In this document: positions 1 to 6,074 of the stretch, piece after piece
How positions within the stretch are numbered: position 1 is the stretch's first letter
Layout of the letters: each line of letters starts with the position of its first letter
Source: Acidobacteriaceae bacterium
Lineage (GTDB): Bacteria > Acidobacteriota > Terriglobia > Terriglobales > Acidobacteriaceae
Reading direction: 5' to 3'
Length of the DNA: 6,074 bases
NCBI GenBank assembly: GCA_030040395.1
Contig: JASHTU010000579.1
Span: 1 to 6,074 of the forward strand
Notes under the pieces: generated by a model
What the model was told of the DNA's origin: nothing
Database searches by the model: none
The model's input: the letters and a program-made list of their open reading frames with translations, nothing else
Position numbers and translations under genes: made by a program

Positions 1-45
1 CTTCGTCTTGCCGGAAAGGCCGAAAATTCATGGCAGGGGGAGTGA
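1..45 (+). CDS. Possible 3' end of an upstream gene (partial)
   Basis: Frame 1 is open from the window edge and reads LRLAGKAENSWQGE before a TGA at 43-45. That stop shares its A with an in-frame ATG of the histidine kinase (TGATG), a layout typical of translationally coupled genes. This is the only positive evidence: fourteen residues are too few to recognise a family, and the other two plus frames are also open here. If real, the gene would be co-transcribed with the kinase and could be its partner, for example a response regulator, but nothing visible shows that. Confidence 0.3.
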   Translation, partial: LRLAGKAENSWQGE

Positions 46-2837
46 TGGGGAGTCGCCTGGACGGAGTCGCGACGACGGGACGCTCCAGCGACGAAAACCC
101 GTCATTGGGGCCGAACGCCAGCGCGAAACCGCATGCGCCGGCAGTCCGCTCGCGCGCCGCCACGGTTTGGATGCTTCTCGCCTGCCTGGCTTTGCTCCTG
201 GCTCTGAGCGCGATTGTGGTGCGCATCGGTGCCGGTCCCCGCTTCGAAGGTCTCGTCCTGCTCGCCGCCGTCGTATCGACTTTGCTCCTCGCTTTCCGCC
301 TCTTCACCCGTTTCCCCGACGTCGTCGTTCCGCCGCCCGCCATCGGCCCTGGAAACAATCTCCTCGATTCCGCCGGACCGGCCATCGTTGCCGTCGGCCT
401 CGACAGCCGCCCCATCTACGTCAACCCCGCCGCCGAGCGCCTCCTCGGCTACCACGCCGACGAGTTGATGACCCATTGGATTCAGACTGAGATTTTTGCT
501 CCGGGTGAAGGCGCGCGCCTGGTGGCCGAGATGCAAAAACTCTGCGGCCTCGAGAAACCGGTGGCGTCTACGCCGGCTGGCCGCATGGCCGCCTATCTCG
601 ACTGCGTGCGCGCACTGCCGCCCAGCATGGTGCCCGGCTTCGATGCCCAGCTGCGCCGCAAGGACGGCTCAACCATCCCCGCCACTCTCCACATCTCCGC
701 GCTGCGCAACCCCGCGGGTGAATTTCACGGCCTCGTCGCCGTGGCCATGGATCGCAGCGCAACCCTGCGCCAGGAGCAAGCCCAGCGCGAGTCCCAGGAG
801 CGCTACCGCGACCTCTTCGAGAACTCCAGCGAGATGATCGCCACCCTCAGCCCGGCGGGCCGCTTTCTCTACGCCAATCCCGCCTGGAAACGCTGCTTCG
901 GCTACGACAACGCCCAGCTTCTCGCGCTCAATTCCTTCGACGAGCTCTTCGAGTCCGGTTGCCGCAGAGAGGCTGCCGCCATCTTTCGCCGCGCGCTCGA
1001 CGGAGAAGCCATCGACCGGGCGCCTTTGCGCCAGCTCACCCCCGATGGCCGCATCCTCGAGCTTGAGTTGAGCCTCAGCCAGCGCCAGAAGTCCGGAAAT
1101 CCCCTCGCTGTCCGTTGCCTGCTGCGCGACGTAACCCAGCAAAAGCAGCGCGAACACCGCCTCGCCCTGCAGTTGGTCGTCAGCCAGATCGTGGGTCAGA
1201 GCGCCTCGCTTGAAGTTGCCGCCATGCGCATCCTCGAGGCCCTCTGCGTCTCCCAGGGCTGGGACCTGGCCGTTCAATGGCTGGTCGACGCCAGCCAGGA
1301 CCGCCTTGAGTTCTGCACCGCCTGGGCCGCCCCCGGCAAACGCGCCGAAGCCCTCTTGCGCCAGAGTATGGGCCACTCCCTGGCTAGCGGCAGCGAGCTA
1401 CCCGGCCGCGCCTGGAAAGACGGCCGCGCCGTTTGGGTCGCCGATCTCAACTCCCTGTCCCCCAGTCCGCGCATGCAGGCCGCGTTAGAGCTGAACTTGG
1501 CTTCCGGCTGGGCCGTGCCGGTGCGCGTGGGCAATAGTGTCCTCGCCGTCCTCGAGTTTTACTGCCATCTGCCCCTCCGCGAAGACACTGAAGCCATGGC
1601 CGCCGTCGAGACCGCGGCCGCTTCCCTCGGCCAGATGCTGGCGCGCTCCCAGGAGCGCGGGCGCGCCGACGAGCTCACCCGCCAGCAGAAGATCCTCCTC
1701 GATTCGGTTGCCGACGGCATTTGCGGCGTCGATCGTAACGGCTTGGTCAGCTTCGCCAACCCCGCCGCCGCCCGCCTGCTCGGAGCCTTGCCCGAATCCC
1801 TCACCGGCAAAGGCGTCCACGAACTGCTCCACGGCGCCGCCGCGCCCGAGGACCGCTGCGGCGACGATTGCCCCCTCCGGCGCTCTTCCGACGGTCCCAA
1901 GGCCGTCACCGGCGAAGACACCATCTACCGCGCCGGCGGCGCCGCCTTCCCCGCCGAGTACGTCCTCACTCCCATCCTCGATCAGGGCCGCTTCTCCGGC
2001 TCTGTCCTCAGCTTTCGCGACATCAGCCAGCGCTTTGCTCTCGACCGCCTCAAAGACGAGTTCATCTCTACCGTCAGCCACGAACTGCGCACCCCGCTCA
2101 CTTCCATCCGCGGCGCTCTCGGCCTGCTCTCCTCCGGCATCCTCGGCAATCTCAGCGAGAAGGCGGCTAACCTGCTCCGCATCGCCGTCACCAACTCCGA
2201 CCGCCTGGTCCGCCTCATCAATGACATCCTCGATCTCGAGCGCATCCAGAGCGGCCGCGAGCCCCTTGCCTTTCGCCCCGTCCAGTTGGGCCAAATCGTG
2301 AGCCAGGCCATGGACGGCATGCAGCCGGTGGCCGAGGCCGGCGGCGTGCAGCTCATTCACGACACGATGCAGTGCGAAATTGCCGCCGATCCCGACCGCC
2401 TCCTCCAGGTGCTCACCAACCTGCTCTCCAATGCCGTCAAGTTCTCGCCGCCCAATTCCACCGTTTCGGTCATGACCCACCCCGGCGCCGAGGGCGTTAC
2501 CTTGTCGGTCATCGATCACGGCCGCGGTATTCCCGCCGACAAGCTCGAATCCATCTTCGGCCGCTTCCAGCAGGTCGACGCCTCCGACGCGCGCCAGAAG
2601 GGCGGCAGCGGCCTCGGTCTCGCCATCTGCCGCACCATCGTTATGCAGCACTCCGGCCGCATCTGGGCGGAGCGCAACCCCCTCCGCGGCTCAACTTTTC
2701 GCGTCTTCCTGCCCTACCAGCCCGCGCCCATCGAGTCGCCCGCAGTAAGCTCCGCGTGGGAAACCGGTGTCCCGCCGCGCCCCGCTGCACCGGCCCAGGA
2801 ACCCGGCCCCGCCGAATCTCCCGCCCCCAAGCTTTGA
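30..2837 (+). CDS. Membrane-anchored PAS-PAS-GAF-PAS sensor histidine kinase
   Basis: This is a 935-aa sensor kinase that should autophosphorylate on His and pass the phosphate to a response regulator. Residues 44-66 and 73-92 are hydrophobic and look like two TM helices with a very short loop between them, so sensing is probably cytoplasmic or within the membrane. A first PAS domain follows at about 108-245 (IYVNPAAERLLGY), and a second at about 255-370 (FLYANPAWKRCFGYD). A GAF-like domain lies at about 380-540 and a third PAS at about 548-670. The HisKA H-box is FISTVSHELRTPLTS with the phospho-acceptor at His684. The ATPase domain has an N-box (NLLSNAVKF, Asn797/Asn801), G1 (DHGRGIP, from Asp829), an F-box (FGRFQQVD) and G2 (GGSGLGLAI, 858-866), so the catalytic core looks intact. 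There is no receiver domain. The last 35-40 residues are Pro/Ala-rich and probably disordered. ATG30 has GGAAAGG upstream; ATG45 (930 aa) overlaps an upstream stop and is an equally good start. The signal sensed and the partner regulator cannot be read from the sequence. Confidence 0.95.
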   Translation: MAGGVMGSRLDGVATTGRSSDENPSLGPNASAKPHAPAVRSRAATVWMLLACLALLLALSAIVVRIGAGPRFEGLVLLAAVVSTLLLAFRLFTRFPDVVVPPPAIGPGNNLLDSAGPAIVAVGLDSRPIYVNPAAERLLGYHADELMTHWIQTEIFAPGEGARLVAEMQKLCGLEKPVASTPAGRMAAYLDCVRALPPSMVPGFDAQLRRKDGSTIPATLHISALRNPAGEFHGLVAVAMDRSATLRQEQAQRESQERYRDLFENSSEMIATLSPAGRFLYANPAWKRCFGYDNAQLLALNSFDELFESGCRREAAAIFRRALDGEAIDRAPLRQLTPDGRILELELSLSQRQKSGNPLAVRCLLRDVTQQKQREHRLALQLVVSQIVGQSASLEVAAMRILEALCVSQGWDLAVQWLVDASQDRLEFCTAWAAPGKRAEALLRQSMGHSLASGSELPGRAWKDGRAVWVADLNSLSPSPRMQAALELNLASGWAVPVRVGNSVLAVLEFYCHLPLREDTEAMAAVETAAASLGQMLARSQERGRADELTRQQKILLDSVADGICGVDRNGLVSFANPAAARLLGALPESLTGKGVHELLHGAAAPEDRCGDDCPLRRSSDGPKAVTGEDTIYRAGGAAFPAEYVLTPILDQGRFSGSVLSFRDISQRFALDRLKDEFISTVSHELRTPLTSIRGALGLLSSGILGNLSEKAANLLRIAVTNSDRLVRLINDILDLERIQSGREPLAFRPVQLGQIVSQAMDGMQPVAEAGGVQLIHDTMQCEIAADPDRLLQVLTNLLSNAVKFSPPNSTVSVMTHPGAEGVTLSVIDHGRGIPADKLESIFGRFQQVDASDARQKGGSGLGLAICRTIVMQHSGRIWAERNPLRGSTFRVFLPYQPAPIESPAVSSAWETGVPPRPAAPAQEPGPAESPAPKL
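35..47 (+). promoter_or_regulatory. Alternative ribosome-binding site and coupled start of the kinase
   Basis: AGGGGG at 35-40 sits four bases before ATG45, and TGATG at 43-47 joins a frame-1 stop to that ATG. The competing ATG30 has GGAAAGG at 13-19, ten bases upstream. The two starts differ by five residues and do not change the domain content. Confidence 0.35.
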
Positions 2838-3003
2838 TCGCAGTCGCCGCCTCAAACTTGGCAGAAAACTTCAGCCGATCCAGAGCGCCAGTCTTCACCC
2901 GCAGGAAAACTCGCTCCAGGCCCAGGTTTTTTCAACCAGCGCGGCTTCACAGGCCACCGCGAAGTCCTGGCGTCATTTGCCCGGCCAAGCCGCGTCCAGC
3001 GCT

Positions 3004-4566
3004 TCAGTCGGCCCGAGCGCCGCCGTAACCACCGCGGACCTGAGCCGCCCCCAGAAGAAAAGCCAGCAGCGCCGCAAGCGCTCGCCGGATGTCCTCCTCC
3101 ACCAGGCCCCGTTTCTCCTCCGCGGCCTTTTTCATCGCCTGGCCCACATAGGAGTCGCAAAAGACCATCGACCATTCGGCCGGTATCAAGATCGCTTGCC
3201 CGTAACCATCCAAATCCACGCCGCAAGGCGCGGCAAGATTGTCCGCAAAGCGCACCTGCCCGGCATTTCGGGCGCAATTCACCACATCGGGCCAAGAAGA
3301 TTCAATTTCCTCGAGCAGCTTCCCGGCCGCCACGCGAAAGCTCTCCGCAACCGTTTCCAACACGATGACCTCGCCGCCGTTCACGTTGATTTGCTTACCG
3401 ATCAGCGGGTCTTCACCGTTTCTCGCCTGCGCGTAAGCAATGCTGGTGGTGCGGGCCAGGTCCCGATCCACGTCATCCAGGTGTTGCGGGCTGGGAGTCA
3501 TGCGCGCGTAGTATCGATATCGCGCCAAATACGAAAGCTCCGCCTCCGACCCTCGAAAATGTTCATATTGATACAGAAGATCTTCCTCGAGCGACGAGAG
3601 CCCGCGCCAGCGCGCCAGCGTGGCGTACCACTTGAATGCTTTGTGCAGGTACCAGCCCCGTGTCTTATACAGACGGTCTTCCCCTGAATTTTCCCCGAAA
3701 ATATTGAAGCTCAGTTGATTGAACATGTCGATATAGTCTTGCCGCTCCTGCATGATCAAATCCGGCCACTGCAGATGAGCCGCTTCCAGGTGCTCATCCA
3801 TCGAGTTTTCGGGAAAATAGGCGAAGTGCGGCGAGTACCCGCCATCCAAATGAATATTTCCCCGCGCAAATCCGGGCTTCATGGCGATCAAATAAAAGTG
3901 AAACCCGTGCGCCTCGTCGGTTCGATTGTCCCGTAATTGCACCTGCGGCAGTCCTTGCACATCCTTGCCGCCCAGCACCGGATGCAGCTCATACCGGTAA
4001 AGCTCTTGCGTCAGCGTCCGCTCCAGTTCCGACTTGAAGCCGGAATCGTGACCGACCTGGGGAGGCAAAAAGATGCGCCAATCCAAATCCCGTATGTAAT
4101 CCCAATCCACCTGTCCCCAGCGGCTCACGCTCAAGCCCAGGCTTCCGTAAGGCGAGATGGGCGTTTTCCCCACATACTCCACCAGCTGCGGGCTCGTCGC
4201 CGCGTAAGCGCGCAGCGTCTCATCCACAGCATTGCGGACCAAAGCCACCAGCGCCACGTCTTGAGCGCCTCCGAATCGTTCCTTCGGCAACAGAAAAGGC
4301 TCCGCGCCCACCAGGTTGCGATGCGCCGCAACCAAAGGTTGCATCCGCAAGCTCTCGAAGGCCGTGCTCTCTCCCGCGTTTTGGAAAAGGAATTCCAGCC
4401 CTCCGGCAACATGGGGACTTCGAGAGAGAAAAGCGCGCAGCGTCTCCTCCACGCTCCATCCGTTGCTGTTCGCGGAACCATGTCGCGTCACCATAGCTCT
4501 ATTTTCGGGCAGCGCTTTGCTTCTAGCGTACCGCCTCACAAGTTCGTTCAAGAATTGCTCTTTCAT
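3004..4566 (-). CDS. Uncharacterised 520-aa protein, possibly nucleotidyltransferase-like
   Basis: I do not recognise a named family. The reading frame is long, with globular composition rich in Trp, Tyr, Phe and His, and is clearly coding. There is no signal peptide; the only markedly hydrophobic stretch is near the C-terminus (about 496-507, Ala/Leu-rich, following an acidic-basic helix). Residues 139-165 read SPYGSLGLSVSR, then DWDYIRDLDWRIFLP. A Gly-Ser pair (141-142) followed by a D-x-D (Asp160/Asp162) on a predicted strand is reminiscent of the Pol-beta nucleotidyltransferase superfamily. However, the spacing is longer than usual and I see no convincing third carboxylate. Residues 303-308 (RGWYLH) lie in a helical, aromatic segment. 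ATG4566 is the only long start, because an in-frame TGA lies at 4575-4573; no good Shine-Dalgarno precedes it. Met25 (ATG4494) is a possible later start but its RBS is also weak. The gene converges on the kinase gene across 166 bp in which I see no clear terminator. A 520-aa cytosolic enzyme is the likeliest product; the function is unknown. Confidence 0.88.
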   Translation of the reverse strand: MKEQFLNELVRRYARSKALPENRAMVTRHGSANSNGWSVEETLRAFLSRSPHVAGGLEFLFQNAGESTAFESLRMQPLVAAHRNLVGAEPFLLPKERFGGAQDVALVALVRNAVDETLRAYAATSPQLVEYVGKTPISPYGSLGLSVSRWGQVDWDYIRDLDWRIFLPPQVGHDSGFKSELERTLTQELYRYELHPVLGGKDVQGLPQVQLRDNRTDEAHGFHFYLIAMKPGFARGNIHLDGGYSPHFAYFPENSMDEHLEAAHLQWPDLIMQERQDYIDMFNQLSFNIFGENSGEDRLYKTRGWYLHKAFKWYATLARWRGLSSLEEDLLYQYEHFRGSEAELSYLARYRYYARMTPSPQHLDDVDRDLARTTSIAYAQARNGEDPLIGKQINVNGGEVIVLETVAESFRVAAGKLLEEIESSWPDVVNCARNAGQVRFADNLAAPCGVDLDGYGQAILIPAEWSMVFCDSYVGQAMKKAAEEKRGLVEEDIRRALAALLAFLLGAAQVRGGYGGARAD

Positions 4567-4652
4567 CTTGTATCAGGGTGCCGACTTCAGTCCTGCCGTA
4601 AGCGGCCGAAAATACGTTGGGCTTTAGCCTCTGAGGGGTCTTCTTCGACCCA
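4567..4652 (-). repeat. Palindromic intergenic repeat-like element (acidobacterial type)
   Basis: Read on the minus strand, this stretch has four blocks in order. First is a GGGTC/GACCC hairpin with loop GAAGAA (4651-4636). Next is CTCAGAGGCTAAAGCCC (4635-4619), containing the palindromic core GGCTAAAGCC. Then comes TTACGGCAGGACTGAAGTC (4601-4583) with the core GACTGAAGTC, and finally CCCTGATACAAG (4578-4567). I recall this order of blocks from many intergenic regions of Acidobacteriota genomes, where the arms are more perfect, so this copy looks degenerate. That recall has not been checked by a search. The element ends exactly at the start codon of the 520-aa gene and would be transcribed as its 5' UTR. 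Confidence 0.55.
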
Positions 4653-4664
4653 GAAGCAGGGAGT

Positions 4665-4694
4665 AGGCAAAGTTTGCCTGGCGCAAGCGGCAAA
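4665..4694. repeat. Overlapping inverted repeats with mutually exclusive pairing
   Basis: AGGCAAA (4665-4671) and TTTGCCT (4673-4679) form a perfect 7-bp-arm palindrome around one base. The TTTGCC part of the right arm can instead pair with GGCAAA at 4689-4694 across a ten-base loop. Only one of the two stems can form at a time. The cluster lies between the stop of the 96-aa gene and the repeat-like element. No T-tract follows on either strand, so a simple intrinsic terminator is not supported. It could be an operator, a 3'-UTR stabilising structure or part of the neighbouring repeat. Confidence 0.5.
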
Positions 4695-4753
4695 TTCGTT
4701 CTGTTTCGGAGATGGATTGCGTCCGCCGCGCCAAAGTTGAAACGGAAGTGGAG

Positions 4754-5044
4754 TTATGCCCAGTCGGAAAAAGGCTCGCTTTCAGGATCGGACTGAGTGT
4801 CTTGCTTGTTCTGGCTGCCTCCGCTCTGGCTGCCACGCTGATTCGAAAGGTCATGCGCCGCCCCCTCTCTGCTCAAACTCACCACGCAGTCCGTTTCGCC
4901 ATCAACTTCGCCCGCGAGTGCAGAGGCGGAGTTCATTAACTTCTTCCGGGTGCGTTCAGCTGCCAATTTCGCCTCAGCCCTGGCCGCTGCATAGAGCGCA
5001 TTCATCTGCATGTTCAGGTTCAATTGGGCGGCGTGTATATGCAT
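4754..5044 (-). CDS. Small 96-aa hypothetical protein with helical N-terminal half
   Basis: The sequence starts MHIHAAQLNLNMQMNALYAA. Residues 10-45 are rich in Ala, Glu, Lys and Arg, with a basic cluster (ERTRKKLM), and should form one amphipathic helix. The C-terminal half is polar and ends in a Gly/Ser/Gln-rich tail and the acidic DPESEPFSDWA. I see no signal peptide, TM segment or catalytic motif. I think similar short Ala-rich, RKKL-containing proteins occur in Acidobacteriota, but cannot name a family. ATG5044 was chosen because AAGGAAG lies about ten bases upstream. An in-frame ATG at 5116 would add 24 residues of unlike composition and is less likely. The gene lies 187 bp upstream of the 520-aa gene on the same strand and diverges from the 196-aa gene. 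It could be a structural or regulatory peptide; the function is unknown. Confidence 0.7.
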   Translation of the reverse strand: MHIHAAQLNLNMQMNALYAAARAEAKLAAERTRKKLMNSASALAGEVDGETDCVVSLSREGAAHDLSNQRGSQSGGSQNKQDTQSDPESEPFSDWA

Positions 5045-5278
5045 TTCAACCCATCTTCCTTTTCCTTCATCCGTGGTGACGCCAGTTCTGCTTCTGGCCA
5101 ACCCGGGTCCGAGCATCGGATCGAAGTCGCAGTTTCCACCTAGCTTCAGGCATGCAGAACACCAATCCTCCCGGTGAACCTTTTCTCCCTTGTACTTTGG
5201 TAACCTGTAGGGAATTGGAAATCGCCTTCAGCACTGCCGATAGAAATCCGTCAACCGGCGTAGAAGTCTGTCGGGTTG

Positions 5279-5284
5279 AGGAGG
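5279..5284 (+). promoter_or_regulatory. Strong Shine-Dalgarno fixing the start at 5294
   Basis: AGGAGG is a perfect match to the anti-Shine-Dalgarno core and sits nine bases before ATG5294. It argues against the in-frame TTG at 5276, which would lie upstream of the site and place it inside the coding sequence. TCAACC at 5251-5256 could pair with GGTTGA at 5274-5279, partly covering the site, but the stem is only six base pairs. Confidence 0.8.
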
Positions 5285-5293
5285 AGCTCGGTT

Positions 5294-5884
5294 ATGTCTA
5301 TTTCGGCGATCTCTGGCAATAGCTATTCCGATTACGGATCTCAAAGCACATTCCAGAAGCTCCAGCAAGAGTTCCAGCAGCTTGGCAGCGATCTCCAAGC
5401 GGGGAACCTTACAGCTGCGGAGTCTGATTTTGTGACCCTGCAACAAGACTTGCCACAGGGAAATGGTAGCTCCAATTCACAGAGCACAAATCCGATCGCA
5501 CAGGCGTTCAGCCAATTGTCTCAGGATCTCCAAACGGGAAATCTTACCGCAGCACAGCAGGACTACGCGAAGATCCAGCAGGATTTTCAGGCCCAGGCCG
5601 CGCAGAGAGCCCAGGCCGCGCAGGGAACCCAGCCTGCGCAGGGGAGTGAAGCCGCAGGATGGCATCACCACCATCACGGCAGAAGCAGCAGTAGCGGCGG
5701 ATCGAGTGCAATCAGCCAACTGATGACCCAACTGGGCCAGGAGCTCCAATCCGGCAACCTGTCCTCTGCACAGCAGACCTATACCTCGCTGCTCCAAGAT
5801 TTCCAGCAGTTCAATCAGAGTGGCGGGCAGCAGTCGCAAACATCGTCCGAATCGACTTCCAACTCGATCTCAATCACAGCCTGA
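5294..5884 (+). CDS. 196-aa Gln/Ser-rich protein with three GNL helical repeats and a His5 tract
   Basis: The protein contains three copies of a 33-36-residue unit at about 20-55, 68-100 and 140-173. Each has the pattern FxxLxQxLQxGNL[ST][AS]AQxxYxxLQQDF, with GNL at 37-39, 82-84 and 154-156. Each unit looks like a helix, a GNL turn and a second helix, so the fold is probably a small alpha-helical repeat bundle. Between units 2 and 3 lies a low-complexity linker with AQAAQ repeats (100-117), a Trp followed by five His (124-128) and a Ser/Gly run (131-138). The His tract could bind Ni, Zn or Cu, but this is inference. The N-terminus (MSISAISGNSYSDYG) has no signal peptide, and there are no Cys residues or catalytic motifs. 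The start is fixed by AGGAGG nine bases upstream. Proteins of this make-up, annotated as hypothetical, are familiar to me from Acidobacteriota. It is the only complete plus-strand gene right of the 520-aa gene and is probably monocistronic. I found no convincing -35/-10 pair and no clear terminator. Confidence 0.85.
   Translation: MSISAISGNSYSDYGSQSTFQKLQQEFQQLGSDLQAGNLTAAESDFVTLQQDLPQGNGSSNSQSTNPIAQAFSQLSQDLQTGNLTAAQQDYAKIQQDFQAQAAQRAQAAQGTQPAQGSEAAGWHHHHHGRSSSSGGSSAISQLMTQLGQELQSGNLSSAQQTYTSLLQDFQQFNQSGGQQSQTSSESTSNSISITA
5591..5644 (+). repeat. 18-bp tandem repeat, three copies, in frame
   Basis: The units 5591-5608, 5609-5626 and 5627-5644 are near-identical. Units 1 and 2 differ at one base (GCCCAGGCCGCGCAGRGA), and unit 3 is more diverged (ACCCAGCCTGCGCAGGGG). 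They encode AQAAQR, AQAAQG and TQPAQG in the linker before the His tract of the 196-aa protein. Because the unit is a multiple of three, copy-number change would alter linker length without breaking the frame. Confidence 0.85.
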
Positions 5885-5978
5885 TCACGCAGTTCGTATC
5901 CGACCAACGAGTCGACTTGTCTTAGACTGGGAAGGGGTGACTCGCTCGTTTGTCAATTTCGCGCCCTATGGCTTGGGA

Positions 5979-6074
5979 CTATTCCGTCAAGGGTCCTGCG
6001 CCGGCTTCAGGTTCGACCTGAAAGAACGCCAATCCCCTCGCGTTCAATGGGCCGAAGCGTGAGCCGTCAACAAT
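5979..6074 (-). CDS. Possible C-terminal end of a minus-strand gene (partial)
   Basis: From the right window edge the minus strand is open for 31 codons, beginning IVDGSRFGPLNARGL and ending EPEAGAGPLTE before a TAG at 5981-5979. The composition is protein-like, but the stretch is short, and a plus-strand frame is also open here up to 6060. If real, it would converge on the 196-aa gene with about 94 bp between them. No family is recognisable. Confidence 0.2.
   Translation of the reverse strand: MVDGSRFGPLNARGLAFFQVEPEAGAGPLTE
6006..6022. repeat. Perfect 7-bp hairpin with TCG loop
   Basis: TTCAGGT (6006-6012) pairs with ACCTGAA (6016-6022) around a three-base loop. It lies downstream of the 196-aa gene but has no T-tract on either strand. 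An intrinsic terminator is therefore not shown. It may instead be part of a dispersed repeat, or be incidental to a coding sequence on the minus strand. Confidence 0.4.

Noticed and set aside
1485..2651. 388-aa open frame antisense to the kinase
   Set aside because: It is Gly/Ala/Glu-rich and lies fully opposite the well-supported HisKA/HATPase coding frame; long antisense frames are expected in GC-rich genes with G/C third positions.
2838..3003. Terminator between the convergent genes
   Set aside because: A TTTTTT run near 2926-2932 has no stem before it, and the CGCGG/CCGCG arms at 2940-2961 have a twelve-base loop and no T-tract.
2767..3687. 306-aa plus-strand frame across the convergent gap
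   Set aside because: It overlaps the end of the kinase in another frame and runs antisense to the 520-aa gene; its Arg/Pro/Ser-rich start and lack of domains indicate a shadow frame.
3937..4740. 267-aa plus-strand frame opposite the 520-aa gene
   Set aside because: It is His/Arg/Gln-rich with no recognisable motif, and is the complement of a better coding frame.
5108..5120. TCCGA-GCA-TCGGA inverted repeat in the divergent spacer
   Set aside because: Five-base arms occur often by chance in GC-rich DNA, and nothing around it supports an operator.
5190..5246. Sigma-70-like promoter for the 196-aa gene
   Set aside because: TTGTAC and TTGGAA could act as -35 boxes, but no -10 of good quality lies at 16-18 bases; the match is no better than chance.
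5906..5950. Terminator after the 196-aa gene
   Set aside because: AACGAG/CTCGTT and CGAGTC/GACTCG are inverted repeats, but the loop is 25 bases or more and only TTT follows.
5820..6062. 80-aa plus-strand frame at the right end
   Set aside because: Its first third overlaps the 196-aa gene in another frame, there is no ribosome-binding site, and it has no recognisable motif.

Overview
The window is chromosomal DNA from a GC-rich bacterium. The best guess for the host is an acidobacterium (Terriglobia/Koribacter-type). That guess rests on recall, not on a search. The intergenic segment at 4567-4652 carries palindromic blocks (GGCTAAAGCC, GACTGAAGTC, CCCTGATACAA) of a kind I associate with dispersed repeats in Acidobacteriota. 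The Gln-rich, GNL-repeat, His-tract protein at the right end is also of a kind I associate with that phylum. There is no transposase, integrase, CRISPR array, tRNA or rRNA.

Layout. Positions 1-45 hold what may be the last codons of an upstream gene, whose TGA overlaps an ATG (TGATG) of the next frame. Positions 30-2837 (+) encode a large membrane-anchored sensor histidine kinase with two TM helices, PAS, PAS, GAF, PAS, HisKA and HATPase modules. After a 166-bp convergent gap with no clear terminator comes a 520-aa protein on the minus strand (4566-3004). It has no family I can name with certainty, but shows a weak nucleotidyltransferase-like G-S...D-x-D pattern. Its start codon directly abuts the repeat-like element at 4567-4652, beyond which lies a cluster of alternative inverted repeats (4665-4694). 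A small 96-aa protein follows on the minus strand (5044-4754). Diverging from it across a 249-bp spacer is a 196-aa plus-strand protein (5294-5884) made of three copies of a helical GNL repeat, with a natural His5 tract and an 18-bp minisatellite. The last 190 bp hold a 17-nt hairpin and possibly the 3' end of another minus-strand gene.

Function. The kinase has no response regulator in the window, so its partner is either upstream or elsewhere. The right-hand genes do not form an evident pathway with it. The 520-aa protein, the 96-aa protein and the 196-aa repeat protein are the uncharacterised material. G+C appears clearly higher in the kinase gene than in the right half, judged by eye and not computed.
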